A stretch of DNA of 64,000 nucleotides from Phallus indusiatus (Eukaryota; Basidiomycota; Agaricomycetes; Phallales; Phallaceae): NCBI GenBank assembly GCA_027605045.1, contig JAQFWX010000013.1:930001-994000 (forward strand), given 5' to 3'. The notes under the pieces were generated by a model. That model did no database searches. It saw nothing but the letters and a program-made list of their open reading frames with translations, and was not told where the DNA came from. Shown here piece by piece: positions 33,891 through 46,361 of the stretch. Position numbers and translations under genes: made by a program. Within the stretch, counting starts at the first letter, position 1, and every line of letters starts with the position of its first letter.

Positions 33891-36800
33891 ATGAGTGCTT
33901 GGGAGAGGATTAATTATAACAGTAAGCGGCGTTTTTTCTCGTTTAATTTTCCTGAGCTAGTTTTAAAACGATGTGCTGATGTTCTTGTCTTGTTTTTACT
34001 GTCAATGTGTCTCTATTGAAGAGTATGCTGTGCCTCCACATCCTCCTGCTAGGTCCAAGTCTGGAGATAGTTTTTCCAACACCCCGCGAAAACCGCTAGT
34101 CTCTTTTGCTCGTTCAGCATCGCTGGCCGCCACGGTCTCAACGCCAAGCCGCGGTCTTCCTACACCTCCTCCTCTTCCCCCTCTTCCCAAAATGCGCAAT
34201 AGGTCACCAAGCATAGACCAAAATCAACAAACCTTCTCTCCGTTTGCATTTTCTCCCGTTTCACAATTCCCCGATCCCTCCTACGATGACCGAAGACCCT
34301 ACACTTCAACTTCTGATCTTCCACCGAAACTTCCCCCTCCTCCAAGTACACCAACCAGAAACAGGCTTTTTAATTTTGGATCTTCAAGAAAACAGGGAAT
34401 CCATTCTCCGCCTCCTCCTGCTGTTCCGCCTAGACCTATTACCTCACACAGTTCTCAGCCATCCTCATTTCTACCATTAATATCACCAACCCGCGAGAGA
34501 CTTCCCCCTTTACCAGCTAAACCATCAATATTAGACACTTCATCTCCTACAGACTCTAGTGTTTCGTCCTCGTGGTCGGTTATATCTCCAAATATGGCAT
34601 CGTGCAGTTCGCCATTACCTACCGCCTCTCCGACTATTCTCACTTCAACACCAAGCAGCCGTTACAACGTTTTTAACCACAATACAACCAAGCGACCCCA
34701 TACCGCTACCTCGTCGCATTCGCATCCGCAATGGCCGTACAGAGGTCAAGGTATCAACTCCGCAGAATTCACAAAACCTCTCGGTCCACCATTACCGCCA
34801 CTTCCAAGTTCAGTGCTCCCTCCAGTTGAACAGCCGCCGCCGCCGCCGCTTCCACCACCGCAGCAGCAGCAGCAACAACAGCAACAACAGCAACAACAAA
34901 TGGATCACGATCTCGAACATGCTCTACACTTGTCCCGTACCGAATCAGATCACAAGTCCCGAGCTCGGCAGCGAGAAGACGAGGATCTAGCGAAAGCAAT
35001 TGCAGAATCACTAGCGCTTTCGAAGCCGCAATCGAGTTCAGCTGATGCTCCTGTTGATATAAACGTCATCAAATCACCTATTGACCCTTTGGGAATTGAA
35101 ACAAATCACTCATCTTTGGCCAGCTCATCGAAACGGAGTCATTTGAAACTACCAGATGTAGGAGACAGATCCTACTTAGAACTAGTTTCCTCTCTTGAGA
35201 TAGAAGCCCCGACCCCTAGTTCGCTCTTTCTTGATATGGATGATTCTATTAGCCGGTCTCCCGAAGATGAGCTCGCCGCGCGGTTACAAAAAGAAGAAAC
35301 GCGTCAAATGGCCCTGGATATTTTGAACCGCGAACAACTCGGTCGTCGGGACGCTGAAATTTCAAGGCAACTCCAGGAAAAGGAGAAAGAGGAATCAACT
35401 TCTGAGCTTGAGAAACGTGCAGCAGAACAAAAGGCAACTATTGAAAGGTCTATCAACAAGCTTCGCGAAGCGCAGGAAAAGCGGGATGCTGAGTTGGCTC
35501 GGATGATGAATGAATGGGAGCAGGGTGGGGACCCGTCTTTAGAGTCCAAGGAATCTCCAGTTACGCCTCCAGCCCCTCAATCTCCATTTCGTCTCGCGAC
35601 ACAGCCCCCTAATGCTTCGGCCGGTCCTGCTGGAGCTATATCGAATGATGAAACTAGACCGACCCTACCGCCAAAGGCTCTTTTTACCACGCCATCGCCT
35701 TCTAGTCAACCCACGGGGCCCGAATTAAATGGCAGCAAATCAGCTCCTGCGACATCGCCGATTACTAATTTCCAGCCTTCAACTGACACTGGCGTATCTC
35801 GATCGCACTCTGGTAGTTCTACTGTTGGAAAAGACTCCGCTTCGTCTCAAAGTCACGTCACCAGTTTGCAACAGCCTAGTAGGGGATGGTCACGCGAGCC
35901 TTCTCCCGTACCAACTTCGGTTTCGGCAAACTCTGGAAACCATTTGCTTCCGGATTCTCGTACCCTCAACATTAATGGTGGTGATGCAGAAGAAGAGATA
36001 GCTGACTTAAGAGGATTTGGTAAGTTAGATCGTTTTCGTAGTGTTGGGTTTTGCTAATGAAAATGTGCCATGCGATGTTCCTTTTTATTTCTAGCCTATG
36101 GCTTTTCTCCACCTAGTATACCCGCTTCTCCACCTCAAGCTAATTTACCTTGTGCACCCTTTCCGAGTATCATCAATCTATCACCAACACCGTATCCTTC
36201 GTTTCATATTATGGCACCCAGTTGGAGACATCTACTTAGACTTCTTGCGGGACAAGAAACACGCATTCAGGCTCATATTGATGTACTTGCAACCCGGAAA
36301 GAGGAGCAACAGTTGAGGGTGGTCATTCAATTTGTGAAGGTAAATACACAAACACACGCAAAGCTTGACGTGCAATGATATACGACAATGAACACTTTTT
36401 CTAGTTGGCTTATACCGCTAATACATGGCGGACGATTATACATCTGTCATTGGATGAACCATTTCCACCGACTGTTCCTGCTTCAGCCACGACGCGGTTT
36501 ACGAACGGCGATACGACAGTGCTACCATACTCCTATGCCATAAGTGATCACGGACGATATATGATGGGACCGAATATGCATATCTACGCTATACCACTAT
36601 CATCTACCTCTCCATTCCCAATTCTACCAATCACATTCCCTAATCTCGCACTGTACTTGCAATCGGTCATGAAAGATTCGCGGGCTCGTAAAGTGCGACA
36701 TGACTCATTCCGCCGGTTAGCCAAGATCGTGCAGAGCTGTTACCCAGAGGAAGTTATGCCCCCGATTCAGGAGGAGAGAAGACCGTCGCGGGGTGTTGGG

Positions 36801-36977
36801 AATTTGATTAAACGGGTTGTTAATCGTGTTAACAATAATAATAGAGCCGATGGGACGGGGAACGAAGATGTTTTCGATATGATTACCCCCTTTCGACTTG
36901 ATCAGTATGCCACTCCTCCACTGCCGACAGCGTCAACATCGACATCATCATCAATACCAAACTCCAATGCTTCATGA
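33891..36977 (+). CDS. UIM-containing, proline-rich polyQ protein
   Basis: Exons 33891-33921, 34022-36019, 36095-36339 and 36405-36977 give 948 aa. The N-terminus (MSAWERINYN) joins a Pro/Ser-rich region with PPLPPLP-type SH3 ligands. A polyQ run of 13 follows (34861-34899). Two ubiquitin-interacting-motif-like helices come next: HDLEHALHLSRTES and EDEDLAKAIAESLALS. A Glu/Lys/Arg coiled-coil region is at about 450-530. A conserved-looking globular C-terminus (WRHLLRLLAGQETRIQAHID to AKIVQSCYP) matches no family I can name. The architecture suggests an adaptor that binds ubiquitinated cargo and SH3 proteins, perhaps in endocytosis; that is inference. Confidence 0.75.
34861..34899 (+). repeat. 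CAG/CAA microsatellite encoding 13 Gln
   Basis: Thirteen consecutive Gln codons mix cag and caa, directly after a proline run and before the first UIM-like helix. Mixed codons tend to slow slippage. The length may still vary between strains. Confidence 0.9.
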
Positions 36978-37371
36978 CCATATTTTTTCCCCCTTTATTC
37001 TCTTCCTATATCATTTAGCTTCATGCACTATATCCATTTTTTTTCTCTCTATCATTTCGAAACCACTCAATTTTCTTTTTCAACTTTTTACCCTTTCCTT
37101 CGAGATTCATCTAAGTCTTGAACAATCTTTGCATGTGTTTCTTTTATCTAACGGAAATGTAGCTTTTGTTGTTTATTATACTTATACCTGTTCAATTACG
37201 GCAAAGTAATTTATTATTGTGTTGGATACAAGGAAATGTTGTACTTTTGCTGTGCGCGTGACATAACCAAAAACTCTATAGCTTACTAAGCCAGAGCGAA
37301 CACGTCGACACGGTGAGCTTGCTGAAATCTTGTTGCTTTTGTCGCTGATTATCTTATTTTTTTTCGAAGAT
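36978..37371. other. Gap before SPC3, pyrimidine-rich
   Basis: The 3' flank of the UIM protein is strongly T/C-rich (about 36980-37140), followed by the SPC3 promoter region. No gene is seen. Confidence 0.5.
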
Positions 37372-38158
37372 ATGCATAGTATTTATCAACGGATTAATAG
37401 CATTTCCGCCTTATTGTCATCATGTTTAATGGCACTCGTTGTGGCCATTGCTGTGAGCAGTCTTGCGATCCAAGCAACTCGGCCTGAACCTGAAGGACGT
37501 CTTGACATTAAACCTATCAAAGTGTAAGTCTCGTTATATATACAAATTTTATGATTGATATGACACGAAATTTCTGTACAGTGTAAAAGGTAAATCGGAA
37601 CATTTACGTGGCCAGCAGGAGTTTGCTTTCTTCCAGTTCGACTTTGAAGGAGGTATGTGCATACCGACGTTTCAGCTCGGAAGATTTCGACAAGTTGATA
37701 TTTCGCAGATTTAACGCCGCTTTTTGATTACAATACGAAGCAATTATTCCTATATCTAACCGCTGAGTATTATAATACCGAGGGAGTACGTATCCTATCT
37801 TCCTCCTTTTCCGACAAATCTCACCAATTGTATCTTGTTTATTCCTTTAGGCAAAGAACAACGTTGTCGTCTGGGATCGCATTATCCGTCGGAAAAGAGA
37901 TGCTCGACTAAAACTAAAAGGAGTCAAGCCGAAATACCGTTTCCGAGAACTTTCCAAGTCCTTCAAGTATGTTTCCGTGTTATTTCCTCTTCTTTGTCAG
38001 TCATTAGGACTTATCATCGAACTTCTTTCAGGGATGCTTCTCCCGCGAACTTTACCTTGCATTATAATCTGATGCCATATGTCGGTCTCTTGACAACAGG
38101 TCAAGCGGGACATACCGCTGAACCAATACCGTTCCCTCCTGCGGAAGATACGATTTAA
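37372..38158 (+). CDS. SPC3: Signal peptidase complex subunit 3
   Basis: Exons 37372-37523, 37582-37652, 37709-37785, 37851-37966 and 38032-38158 give 180 aa, the family's usual size. An ER membrane protein of the signal peptidase complex (SPC22/23 family), required for complex activity. The start MHSIYQRINSI is the family's typical N-terminus, and in-frame upstream codons lack homology. One membrane segment is at about residues 10-33 (SALLSSCLMALVVAIAVSSL). The lumenal part shows FAFFQFDFEGDLTPLFDYNT, KQLFLYLTAEY, VVVWDRII and YRFRELSKSFKD followed by FTLHYNLMPYVGLLTTG. All introns are GT-AG and about 55-66 nt. Confidence 0.95.
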
Positions 38159-38731
38159 GAGAGAAGCTTTTCGGCCATGGCCTTTTAATATCAGGAGTAA
38201 TGATTGAAAGAAAAAACGCGTATGGCCATATGGTCGTTCTGTCATTTACCATCGATGGTGCAATTTGCATCACCGATAGCGTCAAAACAAGTTCAGCCGT
38301 AAAGCTTACGCCGCACGTTGCGTGTCTTCATTTTTTGTAATGCATTGATAATCCCATTGTCCGCCGGGTATTACTTGTTGATAATATACATGATTTGTAG
38401 GATGATTTCATAGATGTAAGGTACCCTTGAGCGTTCATGGAGCTTATCATTGTAACGAGAAGCCAATGGTAGACGAGCTTCTCTGTAAGGGGGGGGCTTG
38501 GGCTGGCTAAATCATCAAAACTAAGAACAAACCATCGCCTGATAAGTCCGTTTGTAAGTCTGCCTGACAAAAATTTCCAAACGTTGCGAGGACGTCCTTA
38601 CGCGTCAGCGTTGGCCGTTGAGCGACTCCCAGCCGGGTCAGTCGCCGGCCGAGCCTGAGAGTGAACTTACGAAAAGGAGACAATTTAATCTTAGTCATGT
38701 TTAGCCCAACTGTGCGTGTATCTCGTTATCT
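38159..38731. other. Gap between SPC3 and GGT
   Basis: Short antisense frames here lack domains and introns. No gene is supported. The right end is the GGT promoter region. Confidence 0.45.
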
Positions 38732-41553
38732 ATGGCTTCCAAGGAAGAGTCGCCGTTGCTTGTAAACGACGAATTCAATAATATCAACGACTCTGAGACC
38801 GCCGGTGGTCTTGGACTGCCACGATGGTCTCAGAACAAGCCTCCAGCATCGATTATCAGGGACAGTAGTACGGGCAGGAAATCGCGAGACTTTCGACGCG
38901 TCATACTGATTGTAATTTCGGTGCTCTCGCTTTCCTCTTTTCTCGTATGGGACAAGGTCACTGAACGAGGATGGATGTTCTGCGCATCTCCCAGCTCGAG
39001 TACTGTGCGTCCTATGCCTTCTAGGCAGACATTACCAGGCTGGCCTGCCAAAGTCAATCCTGCGTATCTCATTCGTGCGACTCATGGCGCTGTTGCGACT
39101 GAAAATAAGCTGTGTTCCGATATTGGCGTCGACATCCTCAAGGCGGGCGGAAACGCGGTAGATGCTGGTATTGCGGCTGTTTTGTGTGTGGGCGTAGTCA
39201 ATATGTTCAGGTCTGTATACGTATACATCATACCCTAAAGCATTCAAATTTTATACGCCACTCATTTAATTGACTGAATATATTCAATTTAGCTCGGGTA
39301 TTGGCGGAGGCGGATTTATGACTGTGCGGCTTCCTCCAACTTTAGATAACCCAAATTCGGAAGGATGGACAATAGATTTCAGGGAGACGGCACCAGCCGC
39401 TGCCAATGCTACAATGTTTCGCGATAACCCAATACTTTCTCAGATCGGAGGTCTTTCTGTTGGCGTTCCCGGTGAATTGAGGGGTCTGGCCGAAGCCCAT
39501 CGAAGGTGGGGCAAACTGCCTTGGAAATCGCTTGTTCAACCTGCCGCTAAATTGGCTGCTGGTTGGGAAGTCGGAGTAGAGCTTGGAAGGCGTATAAAGG
39601 CTAGTTTTATTTTAAAAATCTGTCATTTTTCGACAGAAAATTGATTATATTGATCCCATGTAAACAGGTCTATGAACAGCTTATGCTCACTAATCCGGAT
39701 TGGAGTGCAATATTCGCCCCTAAGGGGCAACTGTTGACTCAAGGAGATATGATTCGTCGATCTAATTATTCGCACACATTATACCAGATAGCGGAACATG
39801 GGGCTGAAGCATTCTATACAGTGAGTTCACCATGCTTCTGCTTCTGACGCATAACTTTAATAATTGAATTGTATGTCAAGGGTCCTATTCTTAATGCCAT
39901 GCTGCACAAGATCAACATAACTGGAGGTGTACTCACTGAGACTGACTTTGCGGATTACAAGGTTATCGTTCAACCAGCATTACGAGGCTCTTACAAGAAC
40001 CGAACTGTATACACAAGCCACGCTCCTACTTCTGGCCCTGTTTTACTCTTCATACTTAATTTACACGAACAATTCGACGAGACAACGGATAATTCACTTT
40101 CTCTTCATCGGTATGTGGAAACCTTAAAGTGTAAGTATTTACGCCTTTTATTTTATGCAATTGCGGTACACGCTCATATTAAATGGTTCTTTCGGTATAG
40201 TCGGTTTTGCTGCTAGGTGAGAATTCTTTCACTATTGGACGCAGTCTTTGACGCCTAACCTTCATTATTTTTATTATCAGAACTAGAATTGCAGACCCTG
40301 CCTTTGTCAACGATACATATCTAATTGACCAGGTTCCGACGAAGGCATATGCAAGCGAGATATTCGGTAATATAACAGACGTGCGTCTATGACACTCCCT
40401 CAGAAGCGTTCACAGTGAGCATCTGGACACATGATTTTTTTTTGCAGGACATGACGCACCCCCCTGAATACTATAAACCCATTTTCGATATGCCCTCGGA
40501 TCATGGCACGGTAAGAATGTATTTTTCTGGGCACATGCACACACAAGCAAAATTAGCTCACGTCTCGATTCTTTCGTCATACCAATATATTTTTTGACAG
40601 TCGCATACATCCGTGGTGGACTCAACAGGGTTGGCCGTTTCTATCACCTCAACCGTAAATCTTGTATTTGGTTCACAGGTGATGGATCCTATCACCGGAG
40701 TTATTTTCAATGACGAGTTAGACGACTTCTCAACGCCTGGTGTACCCAACGGCTTCGGCTTATGGCCATCTCCGTGTAAGTTCCGTGGAACCCATTGCTT
40801 TTTTATATCATTAATATTACGTGTTCATTTTTTTTTCATTCCAACAACTTCTCATCGTACATTATTTCTTCTCCTCCCGCATCGCCTTTGTCCTATGAGT
40901 TGAATTGTTCGACTAATTTCAAATTGTCCATTGTGTCGCGTAACAGATAATTATCCCGCACCCGGTAAACGTCCGTTATCCTCCACAGCACCGACAATAT
41001 TAGAGCATACAGACGGCTCGCTGTATTTAGTCCTTGGAGGCTCGGGCGGTTCAAGAATCTTCGGGGCAGTCGCTAATGTCATTTTGGGCGCGGATGACGT
41101 CTTATCAAAGCACGAACAAGCACGTAGCACGGATTGGATTGATATTAGCCAAGCAGTCGAAGCCCCACGCGCTCACGATCAGTTATATCCTTCCATAACA
41201 GACCTGGACAGCACGTTTGATCAGGTGTCGTTAGATGGATTAATTGCTCGAGGACATAATATTACAGGTGAAAATTCGGCTTTTTTCTTAACAGAAAAAC
41301 ACGAGTTTGATTGACATCTATGTGTTATCTACGACCCTGTAGTGCAAGATATCAACCGCGTTGCTGCTGTTATTCAAGCTATTTTGGTTAAGAACGGCCT
41401 TGTTTTCGGTGAGTACATAGGGGAGCCCTGAATACACGCGGCTTATTTGTTTGTTCATTTGTTTATTTATGTCTCCGTTGCTTACTGTCATCTTATTTTT
41501 TATTAACAGCTGCCAGCGATTCACGTAAGAATGGAATAGCAGCTGGTTACTGA
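38732..41553 (+). CDS. Gamma-glutamyltransferase, type II membrane protein
   Basis: Eleven exons (38732-39210, 39293-39599, 39668-39820, 39881-40130, 40201-40216, 40281-40380, 40448-40510, 40601-40775, 40947-41267, 41343-41408, 41510-41553) give 657 aa. It cleaves glutathione and transfers gamma-glutamyl groups. Fungal GGT is typically vacuolar or at the cell surface. An N-terminal anchor is at about 53-70 (VILIVISVLSLSSFLVW). Signatures: AVATENKLCSDIG, GGNAVDAGIAA, SSGIGGGGFM, and DHGT|SHTSVVD with the autoprocessing Thr at an exon end. GGSGGSRI is near the C-terminus. One intron has a GC donor (AG|GCTAGT at 39600) and one exon is only 16 nt (40201-40216). All are needed to keep the frame. 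Confidence 0.94.
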
Positions 41554-42031
41554 ACTGGGAATAATGAGAGGACATGCTCATGTTAATATTTAATATACTA
41601 TATACAAAACAGAGTATTGTCTTGGAAAGGGGGTCATAATACATAATACGTGTGTGGAACTTGTTTATCCTTGTTTAAGATATTTACAAACATATACCTG
41701 GTGACCACCCGATCAAGGAATGAATATGGAACTCTTCGCGAAAGAAGTGAGCCAAATTTGCCGGGTACACAAAGAACTCTGATGCCCCGATTGTCATAGT
41801 TGTTTATCTGTTTTCTTGTCGGTCAAGGCACCGACCGTAAAGCGTCACTGCATCTCAACTCGTGTTCTTAATCTAGTTAAGAATAATACGGGAACGCCTT
41901 TTGCTATCTATGGTTCGTAGAATCCGCTAGAATCTGAAAATGAATGTACTTCTTATTGGACTTATGCGATGTACATACAAGAACACGTTGTCTCTGATTT
42001 TCTCTTGTCTTTCTATTTTCTAAATAATTAC
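41554..42031. other. Gap between convergent GGT and complex I subunit genes
   Basis: AT-rich 3' flanks of two convergent genes. No gene, RNA or repeat recognised. Confidence 0.5.
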
Positions 42032-42867
42032 CTATTTAATCATTCTCATCGGAAAGTATGCGTTGGGATCATGTGGCGCATCCTCGGCGTATTCAGGATC
42101 CCATCGTTTGTGAGCCGAGACAGGTGTAGGAATGGTCGAGGCATTCGAAAAATTTGTCTTCCCAAGGGAAGAAAGTATTTGGAGTGCTTCGGTCAATTCT
42201 GGCTCTGGAGCGGCTGTTACCGCTGTCGTTTCTGTCGATGTGGAGGCTGTTGCGCCAGATGATTCTGATAATGGGGATGATATGGCACTGAAAAAGATTG
42301 GAGAGAGTAAGAAGGGAGCCGGGGGAATGATCAAGCGATAAGAGAAATTGTTATTCAAATTAGTGAGGGCATGATAGGTTAATGTGCCAAAACTAATGAA
42401 CTCACGCTTGGATTTCGGGTGATTGGAGAAGGAATTTAGACAGCTGAGCTTGTGTTACGACGGATAGGCGAGGATAGCTTCTGCGAACATCGCGTTTCCA
42501 ATATGGATTTTCAGCTGGATCAGAAGCTGCGCAAAAGGAAAAAGGTTTGGGTTTTGAGCTGTGAAAAAATTCCGTTTCCAAATGATAAACAAATTTACCT
42601 TTAGTAGCAGGGGTGGCGTAAAGTTCCGGGCGTGAAGCAGGCTGAGGATATCTATGCACGGTAGCGATAGGAATTCCGGAGGAAATTTCTGGATTCACCG
42701 CTACGACATCACCTATATATACATAATATCACGGCGTGTCAAATAATAATAAACGTGTTTTTTGTTAGATACGCACGGAATTTTTTCCAAAAGCCCTGAG
42801 GCGCAACATGGTATAGTGTAGATTCAGCAGATTTCGCAGCTTTCGTTGCTGCCCGCGCCGCTGCCAT
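42032..42867 (-). CDS. NADH:ubiquinone oxidoreductase 21.3-kDa-type subunit
   Basis: Exons 42867-42777, 42712-42599, 42526-42406 and 42287-42032 give 193 aa. It resembles the fungal complex I accessory subunit known as the 21.3-kDa subunit of Neurospora (NUZM-like in Yarrowia). The resemblance rests on STLYHVAPQGFWKKFR, then VNPEISSGIP, and above all ENPYWKRDVRRSYPRLSVV. The C-terminal third is Ala/Thr/Glu-rich. An Ala/Lys-rich N-terminus is present. It would sit in the mitochondrial inner-membrane complex. Identification comes from remembered family features and should be checked by profile search. Confidence 0.7.
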
Positions 42868-43213
42868 CGTCGGAGAAGGGAATGGGGATGGCGTCTTTGT
42901 CAGCAAAAGACAAACCCCGCAGAGCGGCAAATAGAATTCAAGCGGAGTTTAAAAAATGTTTTGCCCTCAATAACCCGCTATCTGGCGAAACATCACGCAA
43001 TACAACGGTAATTCGATACCAGGAAAAATCCCCCAGTTTTTTTTTGAGTATTTAAGTATTTTAAATACTGTCAAAAAATAATGGAGGTTTTTCTCTACCA
43101 TATAAATCCTGCTGGCAGGGGCGGGGAGGGTGTTTGGATACAGCTCTTCAGCCTCCTCGCGCTCAATACAACATCTTTTCCTCTCTCCTCCTCCTCTATA
43201 TTTTTCTCTTCTA
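42868..43213. other. Divergent promoter region
   Basis: A 346-bp region lies between two divergent starts, with C/T-rich sequence just before 43214. No gene is seen. Confidence 0.5.
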
Positions 43214-44132
43214 ATGCCTGGCCTTACTTTCACCGTGCCTGACTATACCGCCGACTTGAAAGCTCGCGCAAACGCACTACACGATGACACGAGAAACCCT
43301 CACTCACTACCCGTCTTTAGTGAGACCGAGCCTTCGAAGTCCCCGATACTGTACCTCCCCCCGCTTCTCTCTTCTCTCCCCGATACCTTACCCCGACGGG
43401 AGTTGCAATTATCTCCTAATTGTCAACCTCTGGCTACTGAGGCTCGGCTTCCAGATATCGACCCTGAAAGCGTCAACTTACATCATGCTCTGCACTACTT
43501 CAGACCTTTGGATGACCAATATGCTGCTAATCCCTATGAGGAGGCTTTTAATTGGGACGAACTTAGTCTTCCAGAAGAAGATGGTACGCGCTTTTTCTCT
43601 CACTTTCAGGTGTAAGCGTGCTGTTTGTTGAAGTTCTCTCTTTTGAAACGCAAAGAACGAGAATGGTATTGCGTAGCATTTCGGAGCTTAAGAAAGGATG
43701 GTAGCGATGGCACACGTGAGTTGGCTTTCATTATGGCAAAATCTGTGTTTCAATTCTTACAAAGGCATGTAGCTTTATATGAAGCAGACCGCTTGGCACA
43801 TGAGGAAGCTATTCGCAACGGAGGGGTGCGTTTTTTTAAATTTGAATATCAAAACGAGTTCTGTATTCATTACGAGTCATCCATCTGAATAGCTTATTAT
43901 GTACTGGTTCGGTGTACCGTCTCCATTGACCGGCCTGAACCTCGCGACTTGTATTTGGCAATCGCGCCAACATGCAATTGCGGCAAATAGCCGCCCAAAT
44001 CACCTTCGAGCCGCCAAGCTAGCTAAAGACTCATACGACATTTACGATCTAGAACGGTATATACTGAGAAAAAACAAAGGAGAGAAGGGTGTCCATATTG
44101 AACCATATGTCGATGGACCAGTAGGTTGGTGA
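43214..44132 (+). CDS. UPF0643-like conserved fungal protein
   Basis: Exons 43214-43583, 43656-43715, 43773-43825 and 43893-44132 give 240 aa. The C-terminal block is highly conserved-looking: MYWFGVPSPLTGLNLATCIWQ, SRQHAIAANSRPNH, AAKLAKDSYDIYDLERY. It follows REWYCVAFRS. This matches what I know of the uncharacterised UPF0643 family of ascomycetes and basidiomycetes. No signal peptide or membrane segment is visible. The function is unknown. The exon joins are supported by the continuity of the conserved region. Confidence 0.7.
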
Positions 44133-44514
44133 ATTATAATTTTTGGAATGGAGGGGGGGGGGTCATGTGTTATACCCCACTGGCGCTATGGGTTAAAATT
44201 CTCAAGTTTTCTTCAATGGTCATCTTAATTTGCGCAAGTACATATTATACGGGATCTTAGCTGTTTGCTTCCCAATTAATCTTCATCGTTATATACCTAG
44301 ACAGTTGTATCTTTATTATATCTTGATCGCGCTTTGTTTTTTATTCTGGTCTTGTGCTCCACATACATTTAAGGCGCCACTCCGTCACCGAAAGTATTGG
44401 CCCCAGCAGGATGACGTGTCAAGCTTGTCAAGACATTACGAGTGGGGCACCACCACTTGAGACATTTTAGATAAATAAGGTCGGGATTGATCGCATTTTG
44501 AGCACCTTAAAACA
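44133..44514. other. Gap with a G-tract
   Basis: A run of G at about 44152-44161 lies close after the upstream stop, followed by AT-rich sequence and the promoter of the next gene. No coding frame is supported. Confidence 0.45.
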
Positions 44515-46111
44515 ATGACTACATTTGAAACTACCGTACCCTTGCACCAAGAAACTGCCACTAATACTGGCCCTATCTCTTCACAATCAGGTAAATTGAA
44601 TACTTTTATCTGTCGCCCGCCGACTAACGTATCAATATTTGATTTGCAGAACCACCCAATCCTGCAGCGTATTCCACTCAGACCCGTCACGAAAACCACA
44701 GTTTGCCTTCAGGCGGCACACAAGTAGCCGTTATGCAATCAGCCGGTACAGTCATTCCCAACTCGGAACTTACCGTCAATCCGCTACAACAACAACCATC
44801 ACCACAATCGGATTATCTTGCAAGTGCTGGAGAGGCCGCTCGAAAATATCTTCCGACACGTGTCGTTAATGCTTTAGGTGTCGGTTCCGGCGATTTAGGT
44901 GAGCCAAGTCAAATTAAGCGCATGATCGCGATACGCTAACGTACGGATTTCGCTGATTTACATTCCGCTCATTTCAATTTATTCTCTCTTTGTATTCGAA
45001 CTTTCGCTTTCTTCTCCCCTCTTACTAGACAACAACACCACCACTTTACCCAGCGAAGAACACACTTTTAAACCATCTTCAGGCGGCGTTGGTTCTCTAC
45101 CCGGAAATTTATCCGAAGTGAGCGTCGCTAAGCTTCCAGAGGAACGTGCTCTCGAAAAACAGGTCGGAAGCTCGTTGGGACGCGAGGGTGCAATAGGCAC
45201 AATAGCCGATCCTCAAAATGTGGATTCCATTCGTGTCAGTGAGTATCATGGGACTCGGTTTCTTGAATTTAATTGATAGATAAATGATATACTAAAAATA
45301 CTTTCCAACCCCATAACAGAGGCTATCGACACTCCGACGGATACCTTGATGCCCCCCTCTTCTTCTGACAGCGCTGCGAAATTCAGCGATCCGATTGTTC
45401 AACCTTATCCTCCATCAGGAGATGGCGTTGCTCTTCAGCATTTAGCCAGACCAGATGTTCCCTCCACAGAACACACCAGACCCCTACCTACCTTTATTAG
45501 CTCAGATTTGACCCCAGCAACAGAATCCGAACCCCAAATTTCTAATACACAGAGTACGATTGGACACGTGGAAGACAGCGAGCGCGATTCATTGCAAAAG
45601 AAAAATCACGATGCTAATGTTAATAAAGATTCGGCTATCGGATCGGAGAAAGACGTTTCTCGAACTCCACATTTTTCCAGCGATAATACCTCTCCCAATC
45701 AGTCTCATGCCCGTCAATCTGAAGGGGACACATCGAAATCATACGCCACAGATCAGGCCGCTAGAAAAGCACCTAAAACGACACCCGGCGAAGGTCACAA
45801 GGAAAAGTTTCATGAAACTCCCAATGCACAGAATGAGCAGAATGAGCAGAATAAACCTCATGCGGACAAAAGTTCGAGTCTAGATTCGAAGGCTTCTAGC
45901 ACCGCTGACCACGACCAAGGAAACAAAGAGAGAAAGGTAGCTCCAAATACGCTTCGATTTTCCGAACAAAAAATTTTTGACACCCTTAATTTTTTAGCCT
46001 TCCATCACTCAGAAGATTAAAGGAGAAGTTAAGGTTCTTGCTGGAAAATTGAGTAACAACCAAGACAAGGTTGAGTCTGGCCAAGCACTCAAGACGGGAC
46101 AGGCTGCCTAA
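44515..46111 (+). CDS. Hydrophilic disordered protein with CsbD-like C-terminus
   Basis: Exons 44515-44590, 44650-44898, 45029-45238, 45320-45936 and 45998-46111 give 421 aa. It is almost entirely polar, rich in Ser, Asp, Glu, Gln and Pro, with no membrane segment. The C-terminus (TQKIKGEVKVLAGKLSNNQD, then KVESGQALKTG) resembles the CsbD stress-response motif (KxKGxxKxxxGKL). A short repeat NEQNEQNK lies at about 45832-45854. A role in stress tolerance, like other hydrophilins, is an inference. The last exon is assigned because it restores the CsbD-like motif. Confidence 0.65.
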
Positions 46112-46361
46112 ACCAGGATTATGAGCGCTTTATTCTCTCCAATTACTTTCAAAGCAGTTTAATCATAATTATAATATACATATGTAGACAATATGTTGTA
46201 TAATGACGATATATGCTATCACGTGTACTCTCCACCTTGGCTTAAAGTCTCACGCTGGACGAGATTATATATATAACAGGGAGTGTTAGTAATTGATGCC
46301 AGCGAATTAAACGAAATCAACCACGTCAATCAAGCCAGTCTTCCCCATAACAATCACAATA

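Noticed and set aside
34002..35011. Antisense frames opposite the proline/polyQ gene
   Set aside because: Low-complexity shadows (Gly/Glu/Ala/Val runs) of the coding strand.
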